A DNA stretch of 64,000 nucleotides from contig NC_066577.1 of the NCBI RefSeq assembly GCF_024679095.1, positions 82,001 to 146,000 on the forward strand, given 5' to 3'. Under the pieces are notes generated by a model that was not told the DNA's origin, ran no database searches, and saw nothing but the letters and a program-made list of their open reading frames with translations. This document shows positions 26,748 through 40,950 of this stretch, in pieces. The stretch's first letter is position 1; every line of letters starts with the position of its first letter. The stretch comes from Eriocheir sinensis. Lineage: Eukaryota > Arthropoda > Malacostraca > Decapoda > Varunidae. The position numbers were made by a program, and so were the translations under genes.

Positions 26748-27146
26748 CCCGAATTATAAACGCTCTTGAAAGTTATCCAAAAGTTTCCATTAATCTTATG
26801 TACTTTAATTTTGTTAATCATCCCATCTTCCTGTTTAAACATGCAATGCAGCTGTTCCTGGAAAGCAAACCATTACGCAGTGAACACCACATGAGGGGCC
26901 AAAGCCAGCACTTTGAAATGAAGTGAAAATGGTCATGACTTCAGAGCAGCACCGGGAAATGGTTTCCTAAAAATCACCTCTGTATTCCTCTTGCATTTGA
27001 TCAACAGAATTGATGCTGAGGGTGAGCAGCAACTTCTCTTCCTTGCATAGTAAGGAAAAAGGGAACAAAGCCTCAACACACACCAGCCAAACACTGTGTG
27101 GTATAATTTGTTATGAGGAACACATGTACCAAAGACAACCAAGGCA

Positions 27147-27426
27147 AGTGTCACACATTCACGATCTTGACTCTCGACGCCTCCCGACGTCAGGTCACAC
27201 GCCGACTTTTTTGGAAATTTCTAAACACTCAGCGCCCTTCCCGACATCTGCCACCGTCGGCAGTAAACAATCACCGTTGGATGTCCCTCTCAGCAACGTC
27301 TCGACAACGTCGTTTCGACGTCGGCAATGATCGACATTTTAGGGGATCTATTTACGATGATTTTAACGTACGTCTGGCAGCGTGACATTTTCTAACGTCG
27401 AGTCAAGATCGTGAATGTGTGACACT
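27147..27426. mobile_element. MITE with near-perfect terminal inverted repeats
   Basis: A 280-bp segment beginning AGTGTCACACATTCACGATC and ending with its reverse complement. The perfect inverted match is about 27 bp and continues imperfectly through CTCGACG. The interior is rich in CGAC/GTCG words and has no transposase. A target-site duplication is not obvious, so the superfamily is unassigned. Confidence 0.75.
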
Positions 27427-30005
<2,579 letters not shown>

Positions 30006-30039
30006 TTTCCATGGCATTGAGAGTCCTTGAACACCACAG

Positions 30040-30310
30040 TTTCAAGGAGGAAGAAGAGGAGGAAGAAGAGGAGGAGGAAAGACAAAAAGAGAAGAAGTAG
30101 GGACAGAGTGACGGAGAAAAAGGAGAGGAAGATAGAGACGTAGGGAAAGGGAAGAAGGAGGAAGAAGAGTCAGTATGTAGAAAAGTAGGAACATGAGGAG
30201 AGGGAAGGAGAGAATGGTAGTTTCGGGGAGCGGGAGTAGGAGGAGGAGGAGGAGGAGGAGGAAGAGGAGGAAGAGGTAGAGGAGGAGGAGCACGAGGAGA
30301 AGGAGGAGCA
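30040..30310. repeat. (GGA)n-rich tract
   Basis: Imperfect GGA/GAA trinucleotide repeat directly upstream of a LINE fragment. Confidence 0.8.
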
Positions 30311-30835
30311 CGAGGAGGACTACCACACCTACGACAATGCCCTGGCCACCCTGAGTCTCCCGAGGCTCTCTGACAAGCACCAGGACGCCCTCAAAAAAAC
30401 TCGGAATCTCCCTGCTTCTTCATCCTCGCCACCGCCACCTCCTGCCACCCGACGCGCCTCCTCCCACCCGCTTCACCAGACACCACAACAAACTCAACCC
30501 CTTCAGAGCGCCGCGAACCGACCGTTACAAACGTAGCGCAGTGCCCGCGATGGTGCGGATGCTAAACAATGCCCAGTGACAGTCATATTCCCAAAGAGCC
30601 GCGGTGGAGATTACCACCTCGCCGCTACCCCTCTAAGTGCCCCCTTCACACCACCCTCCCTTTCCCTTATGTCTCTATTTTTAGCTCTCCCAAACCACCC
30701 CCCACCCTCTCCCTCCCTCTAGTGTAGCCTTTTACTATTAGTTTCTTGTAATTTTTATTTGTATGTTCTCAGCCATACGGCTGCCTTACATTAATAAACC
30801 TATTATTATTATTATTGTTATTATTATTGATAAGG
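30310..30835 (+). mobile_element. LINE 3' fragment with (ATT)n tail
   Basis: The first frame reads DYHTYDNALATLSLPRLSD and, after a frameshift, another reads LLPPDAPPPTRF, then APRTDRYKRSAVPAMVRMLNN and a stop near 30587. This is the usual C-terminus of RT proteins in several arthropod LINEs (a conserved LPRLSDRH-type block, then RTDRYKRSAVP). A 240-bp 3' UTR ends with CATTAATAAACC and an ATT repeat (30800-30830), as in 3'-microsatellite-tailed LINEs. Only the last 90 or so codons remain. The clade is uncertain. Confidence 0.65.
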
Positions 30836-30887
30836 AGGAAGGATGCATATTTTAAAACGATATTGTGTGTAGCCTATGTGTATTCAG

Positions 30888-30893
<6 letters not shown>

Positions 30894-30935
<42 letters not shown>
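30894..30935. repeat. (GA)n microsatellite
   Basis: Pure GA tract of about 42 bp. Confidence 0.9.
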
Positions 30936-30942
<7 letters not shown>

Positions 30943-32700
30943 CAACCCGCTAATTTTCTTTCACATTTTCCCTCCCACAGAAATCACTTAATAGAAAATG
31001 AATAATTGCTAACGGTAACTCATCCATTTGGTAATTTTCTTTTATTATTATCTCGCCGTTTTGGTTTTACTCTCTAATGGATCACAGCGTCGACGATTAA
31101 TGTACAAAGCACTTGATGAATCTTTTTCCTCCTGTTTTATTTCATTGTTTATCAGAAATCGCGAAGGATCCGAGAACAAGGAATTCGTCAGCATACTCCG
31201 ACTAACAACTTCATTCTTTTTTTTTATCTTTATCGCATCTCCACCAACAGAGAGTGAGTCACTGATCGTCTTAACAGTTTAACTTTATCTGCTTTTTTTC
31301 TGTGTGAGTGTCAGTCCTCTTTTTTTCATCTCTCGCACTTCCACAAGGACGAGAAACTTTTTACACATTATTAAGCCCGATTCAATATTTGCACATTTTT
31401 CCCCTTGAGAATTTTATCTATTTCTTCTTTTATTTTCTTTAAAATGTCTTCATATATGCTTTTCACTTTCCTTTTGCGTAAGTTTCCCGGTTTTTTTTTA
31501 CATATTTTCATTTGTCAAAGTTTCAGAAATCGAGTCAGTCCTAACATTACCATTTTTTTTTACAAATTCTCATTTCATAACTTTAAATCGTTCATTATAT
31601 TGTTCATCTTTATCTCATTTTCACAAAGTTAAGAATCATTGGTCACAATAACAGTTGAATTCTATATACGCACATTTTTCCTCAATGATATCTTATTGTT
31701 TTTTCTTTGAATTTTATACGTTTTCTTGACAATTATTGCTCACTCCTTTTCTGAAGTTCATATTTTTCGATAATTTTCAATCATGCCATTTTTTTCAATA
31801 TTTTTTCAGTCTTCATCATTTTTCATCTTTTTCTTTTTTTCAGTTTTATTTCAACCTTACGGGAGTCATTCTCGGTGACTCCTTCCTTTTTCTCATTCGA
31901 TGTTTACGTTCTTCTGATACTCACATCCTCCATTTTTATGAGTTTCAGTATCCTTTTTTTGCACTCTTTCCATTTGTATCGCATTTCCACAAAACAGAGA
32001 ATAATTGATCACATTTGCTCTTTAATTTCATCCCAGCACAGTCTTCCCTTCTAGTTTCCACTTTTATTCCTTTTTTTTTTTACTTTTTACTTACGCATTC
32101 TCGATTTTATTTTCGATTTTTTCTGTTGCCTTTCAATTTTCCTCTGCTGTGATCCATTTTTTTTCCTCGTTCACCTTTTCCCTCATTTGTCCATTTTTTT
32201 TCTGTCAGTCTTTTCTATCACTCCGTCACCTGTTTCATCGTCCATCTTTTTCTCATCAATCTTTTCATCAATCACTAAGTTTTCTTCTGTATACATTATT
32301 TTGTATATTTTACCTTTCACATCATTTTTTCCCTTAATTAAGCATCTTTTCAATCATTCGTCAGTTTCCACACATTTCTTTTCTCTTATTCTCAACTTAT
32401 CATTAACCTTTTATTTGTCAAACACTTTTTTCTCGTTCTCACTTTTTTTCTCTTTCATAACCTTTTCCTCGTCCACTCTTTTTATCATTAACGTTTCTTG
32501 ACATTCATCGTTTTATCATTTAGATTTAAAATCTCTTGTTTACGTCCACTTTTTTCCACACTTTTAGAGCGACAAGTGAAAAAAAAAAACGTGTGATATG
32601 CGTCTCATTATCAAGTGTATGTTTACGAAAAAAAAAAATCAAAACCAAATTATACGTGATTTTCCGTTCTCTCTTTCCGTCTATATCGCTCTGCCTGGCT
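30936..32700. other. T-rich non-coding stretch
   Basis: Runs of T with interspersed C; words such as TTTTTC and CATTTTTC recur. No exon, RNA gene or transposon end is recognised. The open frames are Phe/Ser/Leu-rich. Confidence 0.55.
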
Positions 32701-32705
32701 AGGGA

Positions 32706-32895
32706 CTTTATGTATGTATGTATGTATGTATGTATGTATGATGTATGTATGTATGTATGTATGTATGTATGATGTATGTGTGTATGTATGTATGTATTCA
32801 TGTGACTGGATGATGGAGTGGAAAGGTACACACTGATGAATTTACTGTACACACGACCTTAAAATTTGTACATAGTTAGTTAGTTAGTTAGTTAG

Positions 32896-32932
<37 letters not shown>
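32706..32932. repeat. (ATGT)n, (TAGT)n and (GT)n microsatellites
   Basis: ATGT tetranucleotide at 32706-32797 in three sub-blocks separated by GATG, TAGT tetranucleotide at about 32876-32899, and GT dinucleotide at 32900-32932. Confidence 0.9.
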
Positions 32933-32934
<2 letters not shown>

Positions 32935-33029
32935 CGTGATCAAGAGAGCAGGAAAGAGCAACACATTTTTACACCTGCATGAGGGAGGAGGGACAACACA
33001 CACGATAGATGCAAAGTTTTCCTCTTCAC

Positions 33030-34900
33030 GCCCCGCAACACACCGCCGCAACACACCCGCACCAACACACCGCCGCAACACACCCGCACCAATACACCGC
33101 CGCAACACACCCGCACCAGCACACCGCCGCAACACACCCGCACCAGCACACCGCCGCAACACACCCGCATCAACACACCGCCGCAACACACCCGCACCAA
33201 CACACCGCCGCAACACACCCGCACCAACACACCGCCGCAACACACCCGCACCAACACACCGCCGCAACACACCCGCACCAACACACCGCCGCAACACACC
33301 CGCACCAACACACCGCCGCAGCACACCCGCACCAACACACCGCCGCAACACACCCGCACCAACACACCGCCGCAGCACACCCGCACCAACACACCGCCGC
33401 AACACACCCGCACCAACACACCGCCGCAACACACCCGCACCAACACACCGCCGCAACACACCCGCACCAACACACCGCCGCAACACACCCGCACCAACAC
33501 ACCGCCGCAACACACCCGCATCAACACACCGCCGCAACACACCCGCACCAACACACCGCCGCAACACACCCGCACCAACACACCGCCGCAACACACCCGC
33601 ACCAACACACCGCCGCAACACACCCGCACCAACACACCGCCGCAACACACCGGCACCAACACACCGCCGCAACACACCCGCACCAACACACCGCCGCAAC
33701 ACACCCGCACCAACACACCGCCGCAACACACCCGCACCAACACACGGCCGCAACACACCGCCGCAACACACCCGCACCAACACACCGCCGCAGCACACCC
33801 GCACCAACACACCGCCGCAACACACCCGCACCAACACACCGCCGCAACACACCCGCACCAACACACCGCCGCAACACACCCGCACCAACACATCGCCGCA
33901 GCACCCGCACCACCACACCGCCGCAACACACCCGCACCAACACACCGCCGCAACACACCCGCACCAACACACCGCCGCAACACACCCGCACCAACACACC
34001 GCCGCAACACACCCGCACCAGCACACCGCAACACACCCGCACCAACACACCGCCGCAACACACCCGCACCAACACACCGCCGCAACACACCCGCACCAAC
34101 ACACCGCCGCAACACACCCGCACCAACACACCGCCGCAACACACCCGCACCAACACACCGCCGCAACACACCCGCACCAGCACACCGCCGCAACACACCG
34201 CCGCAACACACCGCCGCAACACACCCGCACCAACACACCGCCGCAACACACCCGCACCAGCACACCGCCGCAACACACCCGCACCAACACACCGCCGCAA
34301 CACACCGGCACCAACACACCGCCGCAACACACCGGCACCAGCACACCGCCGCAACACACCCGCACCAACACACCGCCGCAACACACCCGCACCAACACAC
34401 CGCCGCAACACACCCGCACCAGCACACCGCCGCAACACACCCGCACCAACACACCGCCGCAACACACCCGCACCAACACACCGCCGCAACACCCCCGCAC
34501 CAAGACACCGCCGCAACACACCCGCACCAGCACACCGCCGCAACACACCCGCACCAACACACCGCCGCAACACACCCGCACCAACACACCGCCGCAACAC
34601 ACCGCCGCAATACACCCGCAGCAACACACCGCCGCAACACACCCGCACCAGCACACCGCCGCAACACACCCACACCAACACACCGCCGCAACACACCGGC
34701 ACCAACACACCACCGCAACACGCCGCCGCAACACACCCGCACCAGCACACCGCCGCAACACACCGCCGCAACACACCCGCACCGACACACCGCACCAACA
34801 CACCGCCGCAACACACCCGCAACAACACACCACCGCAACACACCCGCATCAGCACACCGCCGCAACACACCCGCACCAGCACACCGCCGCAGCACAACCA
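33030..34900. repeat. 27-bp minisatellite, about 69 units
   Basis: Units of ACACACCCGCACCAACACAC plus CGCCGCA (27 bp), with substitutions such as CCAACA/CCAGCA and CCCGCA/CCGGCA, occasional 12-bp short units (ACACCGCCGCA), and a few small deletions (about 33900, 34025). The plus strand is poor in T, so stops are absent in two plus-strand frames, and the C-rich pattern also leaves minus-strand frames open for over 600 codons. The encoded repeats (for example HRRNTPAPT) match no family I know, so coding is not claimed. Confidence 0.9.
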
Positions 34901-34996
34901 CAGCAACACAACTCCACCACATCACCGCAGACAACCAATACAACCAACGCGCCGTTACGTCCCCCGCGCCTCGCTTCTCACACGCCCCGCCCTGGA

Positions 34997-35598
34997 CTAG
35001 AGCTGAGGGCGGAAGGCGTGGGAGGGGGAAGTGCAGGAAGCGTGGGTGAGGAAACGGCAGGAGGAGGAGGAGGAGGAGGAGGAAGAAGAGGAGGAGGAAG
35101 TGGAGGGGGTTAGATCAAAGCACGTGGGCGTCGGAACTGAGTGCTTTGTCGTGGTGCCTGCGAGAGGAGGAGGAGGAGGAGGAGGAGGAAGAAAAGGAAG
35201 AGGTAGTGTAGGATTCCATCGATGAAGAGAAGGGTGGAGTGTATCAGATGAAGGATGGGGAAGACGAGAATGAAGTGTAGGATGCAAAGAGAGAAGAGGA
35301 GGAAGTGTAGAAGCAAAGGATATCCGCAAACCACCTTCCTCCCTCGCGGCGACTTTCAACAATGCCTTGGCTTCCTTACTAGTCTGAGAGACGTCCTGAA
35401 GGCCACTCGTACCCCTGACGGCGCTGGAGAACCCTAGACAGGCAGCCAGGAGAACCCAGAGGCACCACGTTCTCGTCCTGTCGCGCCCCAGCAGACGGTG
35501 AGGCCCCAGCAGGAGCAGCGGAAGGCCTGGCGTTCCTTGGGTGGACGTCTGGGCCCGGCTCGGCTGGGGGTCGTTTTGGAGCTCGGCTGGAGCCTCTT
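34997..35598 (-). CDS. Dpr-like gene, putative terminal exon (C-terminal tail)
   Basis: Proposed last exon of a Dpr-type immunoglobulin protein. A strong acceptor (CCGTTCCTTTCCCCCAG) precedes 35598, and the exon opens with two bases of a split codon, in phase with the donor of the Ig exon at 37424. It encodes a polar linker (EAPAELQNDPQPSRAQ), then a hydrophobic segment WCLWVLLAACLGF at about residues 60-75, as expected for the C-terminal membrane or GPI-attachment segment of Dpr proteins. Beyond this, the frame continues through Pro-rich and poly-Ser stretches encoded by (GGA)n repeats to a stop at 34997. Those may not be translated if a donor near 35325 (GGAAG/GTGGTT) is used. The frame, acceptor and phase are seen; gene membership is inferred. 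Confidence 0.45.
35058..35205. repeat. (GGA)n tracts
   Basis: Two GGA/GAA trinucleotide blocks, about 35061-35105 and 35167-35203. They encode poly-Ser and poly-Pro on the minus-strand frame that overlaps them. Confidence 0.85.
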
Positions 35599-35639
35599 CT
35601 GGGGGAAAGGAACGGGGATCAAGGGCACGCAGCGGTGGG

Positions 35640-35830
35640 GAAAGGAAGGATTGTTTTAAAGACCACAAGGAGATTCCATTACAACATAAGGAGTCTGCAA
35701 GTGGCCGGTAAGGAGTATGACTGATGAGGAAAGGAAGAATTAGTGTTTTAAAGACCAAAAAGGAGATAACATAAAGACAAGAAAGTAAGGAGTCTGCAAG
35801 TGGCCAGTAGTACACACGAATAGTGAGAGA
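35640..35830 (-). mobile_element. Two short CR1-like 3' tail fragments
   Basis: The word AGGAGTCTGCAAGTGGCC occurs at about 35688-35705 and 35789-35806, each preceded by TTTTAAAGACCA and GGAGAT words. It matches the 3' end of the CR1-like element at 18597-18616 (GCAGGAGTCTGCAAGAGGCC). These look like a tandemly duplicated remnant of a CR1 3' end. Confidence 0.5.
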
Positions 35831-36054
35831 AAGAGAACAAATAGTGATCATGAGAGATAACGAATATTGAAAAGAAAACGAAAAACTAATAGTGAACGAA
35901 ATAAATAGAACTAAGATAATTGAAACAGAACAACGAAGAATGAATGATACGGAATACATAACGTTCGGGAAGGAAGGATTTTATGATATTTTCTTCCCAT
36001 AGCAAGATCTCGTACAGCCACACGAAGAACAGAAACAAGATAGAAGAGTGGGGA

Positions 36055-36862
36055 AAAATAGTAATAGTAGGTGAGAGTAAGGCAGCAGCAGCAGTAGTAG
36101 GTCACACAGGGAACAAATAGTAATAGTAGGTGAGAGTAAGGCAGCAGTAGTAGGTCACACAGGGAACAAATAGTAATAGTAGGTGAGAGTAAGGCAGCAG
36201 CAGCAGTAGTAGGTCACACAGGGAACAAATAGTAATAGTAGGTGAGAGTAAGGCAGCAGTAGTAGGTCACACAGGGAACAAATAGTAATAGTAGGTGAGA
36301 GTAAGGCAGCAGTAGTAGGTCACACAGGGAACAAATAGTAATAGTAGGTGAGAGTAAGGCAGCAGTAGTAGGTCACACAGGGAACAAATAGTAATAGTAG
36401 GTGAGAGTAAGGCAGCAGTAGTAGGTCACACAGGGAAAAATAGTAATAGTAGGTGAGAGTAAGGCAGCAGTAGTAGGTCACACAGGGAACAAATAGTAAT
36501 AGTAGGTGAGAGTAAGGCAGCAGTAGTAGGTCACACAGGGAACAAATAGTAATAGTAGGTGAGAGTAAGGCAGCAGTAGTAGGTCACACAGGGAACAAAT
36601 AGTAATAGTAGGTGAGAGTAAGGCAGCAGCAGCAGTAGTAGGTCACACAGGGAACAAATAGTAATAGTAGGTGAGAGTAAGGCAGCAGTAGGTCACACAG
36701 GGAACAAATAGTAATAGTAGGTGAGAGTAAGGCAGCAGTAGTAGGTCACACAGGGAACAAATAGTAATAGTAGGTGAGAGTAAGGCAGCAGTAGTAGGTC
36801 ACACAGGGAACAAATAGTAATAGTAGGTGAGAGTAAGGCAGCAGTAGTAGGTCACACAGGGC
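36055..36862. repeat. 53-bp tandem repeat, about 15 units
   Basis: The unit is about AACAAATAGTAATAGTAGGT, then GAGAGTAAGGCAGCAGTAGT, then AGGTCACACAGGG. Units differ mainly in the number of CAG/TAG triplets (for example CAGCAGCAGCAG near 36080, 36200 and 36625). The array lies in the inferred intron between the Dpr-like Ig exon and the terminal exon. Confidence 0.92.
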
Positions 36863-37033
36863 AGAAGAAATCTGGCCTTGGAAAAAAGATAGCGGGAAGA
36901 AATGCTGAGGGGAGAAATATATAACGTTAAACAAAGGTAGAAAAGTAACACTAAATCAGATAGAAAACAAAAATATGACCCCTCCCCCTCATACACACCT
37001 TCCTCACCTTCCAACTTACTACACCCCCTCTCC

Positions 37034-37373
37034 TTAAGCCCCGTTCACACTGTGCCGACTCTGGGCCACGACAACCCAGCGACTTTTCCATTTGACAACT
37101 TGGTTCCCACGCTCCAAGAAGGGGGGGAGGTTTTATTGGGGTTTTGGTGTCTTGCCGACTGTCTGGGACATTCAGCTAACTAGTTGCCAGCATGTCATGC
37201 TGACCCTCACGACTCCAGACTCCCGTCACGACGTCGGCGCAGCATTCGGCAACAGTCTCAAGACCTCTTTCAAGACATGCCCGACCTTTTCACATCAACA
37301 CCCAAGACCTCGTGTACCCTAGAGTCGTGGGTAGTCGTGGCCCAGAGTCGGCACAGTGTGAACGGGGCTTTAC
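37034..37373. mobile_element. MITE family A, copy 1
   Basis: A 340-bp element with long terminal inverted repeats: AAGCCCCGTTCACACTGTGC at the left, continuing CGACTCTGGGCCACGAC, and its reverse complement at the right. TTA occurs at both edges, compatible with a 3-bp TWA target duplication as in PIF/Harbinger elements (inference). No transposase. It lies 50 bp from the Dpr-like Ig exon. Confidence 0.8.
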
Positions 37374-37423
37374 ACACACATGCACCCTCTCCCCCTCTTC
37401 CCTCCACGCCCACGCCCACCCAC

Positions 37424-37606
37424 CGTCGATCACGTGGACGGACACCGAGGCAGGCGTGGCGTGCACGGGCGCGCACGTGTAGTTCCCGGCGTCCCTCCAG
37501 GTGGCGTGGGTAACCAGGAGCCAGCTGGTGCCCGAGTTCTTGTCCGTCACCAGCTGCACGCCGCCCCGACCCCCGGCGTTGATCTCCACCAGCTCCTCCT
37601 TGGGTG
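37424..37606 (-). CDS. Dpr-like immunoglobulin exon, second half of Ig2
   Basis: Dpr proteins are neuronal surface receptors with two Ig domains that bind DIP partners in synaptic matching. This 183-bp exon follows acceptor CTCTCTCCTCCCAG and ends at donor G/GTGGGT. It encodes EELVEINAGGRGGVQLVTD, then TSWLLVTHATWRDAGNYTC and ATPASVSVHVID: strands C' to G of an Ig domain, with the DxGxYxC motif. This pattern (RGGVxLVT, SWLLV, NYTCxPxxATPASVxVHV) is characteristic of Dpr/zig-8-like Ig2. The exon starts in phase 1 and ends in phase 1. A second acceptor 8 nt inside (37598, ACCCAAG) would give a phase-0 start. The contig gap lies 885 bp upstream. Confidence 0.85.
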
Positions 37607-38233
37607 CTGGGAGGAGAGAGGACATGGAGTTGTGGTAGACATTATACTTGTCTTCTTGTTTGTAGGGCGAGGGAGAAGAGACAGGCGTGATTGCCAGGGA
37701 GGACGCTGAGAGGCTACTAAGAGGAGCAGTAAATGGGATTGGTCTCCAGTCTCCACTGTCTTGTTTGTGAGGCGAGGGAGGAGGGAAAGGCGTGATGGCT
37801 ACATATAAAAAAAAGAATAGTGATAGGAAGGGATTGGTGAGTCTCCGATCCGTTGAGGAGAAGGAAGAGGACGAGCAGAAGGAGGAGGATAACTTTGAGA
37901 AAGATGAGGAATAAAAGGAACAAGTTGAAATGGATGGGTTTTGATGCTTTAAAAAAAGATCAAACGAGGAGTTAATGAGGGTAATATCAATGGCTGAAAA
38001 GAGTCTGAGAAAATGAGAAAAGCAGAAAACAATAATTTAGAATTGAAATTAGAAGCACTGATTAATGTGAAGCCAGGCTGATAAGGGAATAAAGGGCGGA
38101 TAAAAAACGTAGAAAATGTACATCAATATTTTTTAACGTTCTATATAGGAAAGAAATGTATAACTCATTATTTTAGAAGCAGGAGAAAAAGAAGACGAAG
38201 AAAAGGAGAAAGACGATGAGGAATACACAGTTG

Positions 38234-38288
<55 letters not shown>

Positions 38289-38490
38289 TAAACAGAAGCA
38301 CATAGATGAATTCCTATTAGTATGGCATGGGGTGTCACGAGCTAAAGGAGCCCTCGTCCATAAGGGCACCTATTCTAAAGCTTGCCCAATAGTTTGTTCT
38401 TTTATATTAGTGTGGGTGTGGCCCCCCTTGAAGTCCGTATTGTTCGTAGACACTGTCACTTAAGGGGGCGTGCGCGACACCACAGATGGG
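37607..38490. other. Inferred intron sequence to contig end
   Basis: No exon is recognised between the Ig exon and the gap. It contains (CT)n at 38237-38286. Confidence 0.5.
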
Positions 38491-38590
38491 NNNNNNNNNN
38501 NNNNNNNNNNNNNNNNNNNNNNNNNNNNNNNNNNNNNNNNNNNNNNNNNNNNNNNNNNNNNNNNNNNNNNNNNNNNNNNNNNNNNNNNNN
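38491..38590. other. Assembly gap (100 N)
   Basis: Exactly 100 N, the conventional length for a scaffold gap of unknown size. Order and orientation across it depend on scaffolding only. Confidence 0.99.
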
Positions 38591-40940
38591 TGAATGTCTT
38601 AGAGGGGAGGGAGGGGAGGCAGGACGAGAGGGAGTGTTTATCTAGGACGTGGAGGAGGAGAGGGGAGAGAAGGGAGAAACAAACGAAGGAAGAACAGATA
38701 ATAAGGATGAGGGAAAGGATACAGAGGGAGGGTCCTGTTGGAGGGAAAGAGAGGAGGAGAGGAAGAAAGAGAAAGGGAGGATATCTAAAGTGAAGAGAAG
38801 AAAGATGGGGGAGAAAAATAAGGAAAAAAAGGAAGAGAGAAGGGAGGAGAGGTTCTGTTAAAGTGTAAGGGGTGATGAAAGAATAGACGAAGGAAGAGAT
38901 AGAGAATGTATTAAGCGGGGAAGTGAAAGGAGAGAGGGAAGGAGTAGAGAAGAGAGGGAACGAGGGAGAGGAAAAGCAAATAGGGGAAAAGTTGGAGGGA
39001 AATGAATGATAAGAGGAAGGAAGAAAAGGGAAGTACCTAAAATGGAGACGAGGAAAGGAAAGGAGGAGGAGGAGGAGGAGGAGGAGGAGGAGGAGGAGGA
39101 TGGGGAAAGGGTAAGGAATGAGGAATGGGGAGATGTCAGTTCCGTCACGAAAAATGGAGAGAAATATAACTATATTGGATAGGGATGCAGGACAGCAGGG
39201 AGGGATAATAAGAACATGTGTGTAGAGGAACAAAAAAGCGGAGGAAAAAATTACTGAAGGAATATTGTGTTTGGGAAAAGTAAGCTTGTAATAAGATAGA
39301 TAGATAGATAGATACAAACAGATAAATAGATAGATAGATGGATAGAGTAATAATGGACACAATGTAAGATGCATATTAACGAAGAATATAATAAAACAGA
39401 GAAATGTAGAAAGAGAAGACAAAAATAATCTAGCCAAGGAAGGAAGGAAGGAAGGAAGGAAGGAAGGAAAGGAGGTTAAGTGAGAGGTAGGAGAGTGTTG
39501 TCAAACATTGGAAGAGAGGGAGGGAGAGAAGGAAGAGAGTGAAACATGCAAAGGGAAAGAAGAGCGAAAAATGAGAAAATGGAAAGAAGATCGCTGAAGA
39601 GAAACGGAAAAAAGAAGAGAAATGACTTCTAAAGAAAAATTGGAGAAGAAAACTGAATGATAATGGAAATAAAAAGTGAAAGGATGAGAAAAGAAAAAAA
39701 GTTGAGGAGGAGGAAAATTAGAGGAAGCAACGGAAAAAAAATAAACGAAAGGCTGGCAAGTAGACAAAAACTAACCAGAGGAATATAAATTGAAGTAAAA
39801 GTTAAAAAAGCAAGTGAGGAAAAGAGGAAAAGAACGAACGAGCTAAAAAAAAATTAAGAAAGTGGTGGAAAGAACCCCAAGAATAACAAGAGGAAAGAGA
39901 AAAATAGAAAATAAAGAAATGAAGGGAAGAAAAAGGCGTGGAGAGAAAGAAAAGTAAAAAATCAAGAGATGAAAGAAAATTGGAGAAAAACAAAACGAAA
40001 TGAAAAACGAAAAAACGAAAACGAAGTAAAGGAATAAGAAAAGAAAGGAAATCGAATGAATAAAAGGAAGCGAAAATAATTTAAAAAAAACGATGACGAA
40101 GAGAAAGAGGAAATGATGAAGAGAAGGAGAGCTGGGAGTAGAGGAGGAAAGGAGAGCGATGTAATAAAAACAGTCGTTCGGGATATCCTGCAGGAATTTC
40201 AGAACCCAAACAGGAATCCTGCAGCAAAAGTGGAGTCCCGGAATACCCGCAGGAATATATGAGCTACGGGAACAGGACGGGAATTCAGTTGAGAAAAAAA
40301 TATAGAAACAACACAAATATGCCACCAAAGAACCAATAAAAACTATGCGAGAAAAGTTGGAAAAAGAAAATATGGATAGATACAGAGATGGAGAAAGAAA
40401 GAAAAAAAAAGGAGTGAGAAAGAGTGCACTTCAAATGTTGGAAAAATACTGAAACAAAAAAATACCGAGGGAATTAAAAATGTCACTGAATACTTTGGTA
40501 GAAACAGAATGAAACGAAAAAAAATATTAGAAAACTAACTGAAAACTGGAACAAAAATCTTGAATACTCGAAGGAAAAAAACAAAAACAAAACCACAGCA
40601 TTAACATTAGAAATAAATAAAATAACGCGCAATAAAACTACAGGAGTAAAAAAAAAAAAAATCATAGAAAAAGATAAGCGTGTATCGAGCACTTGACATA
40701 AAACTGAAATACTGAAAGAATAAAAAAAAAAAAAAAAAATCGCAAACTCCACTAAATAAGACATCAATGTAATCTAAAAATATAACCAAGACCAAATATT
40801 ACTAAGAAAAAACTATCAAAACACGACAACAGGAATGAAACACAAACCAAACCAGAAACACACCACAAACAAACCAGAAGCAAACGAAAAAAACAACTAC
40901 AAACCCAAACTAGCAACCAAATAACCACCACCACCACCAC
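38591..40940. repeat. Purine-rich region with GGA, GATA and GGAA repeats
   Basis: A- and G-rich plus strand throughout. Microsatellites: (GGA)n about 39061-39100, (GATA)n about 39294-39345, (GGAA)n about 39437-39470, A-runs near 40645 and 40722, and (CCA)n 40924-40947. The segment 40060-40380 matches 890-1190 (block 1 of the direct duplication, including the GGAAT-rich motif at 40190-40285). No gene is recognised. Confidence 0.65.
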
Positions 40941-40950
40941 CACCACTAGT

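Noticed and set aside
32903..35113. Very long open frames (over 600 codons) on both strands across 33.0-34.9 kb
   Set aside because: They are translations of a 27-bp minisatellite whose composition excludes stops. There is no domain, signal peptide or splice structure.
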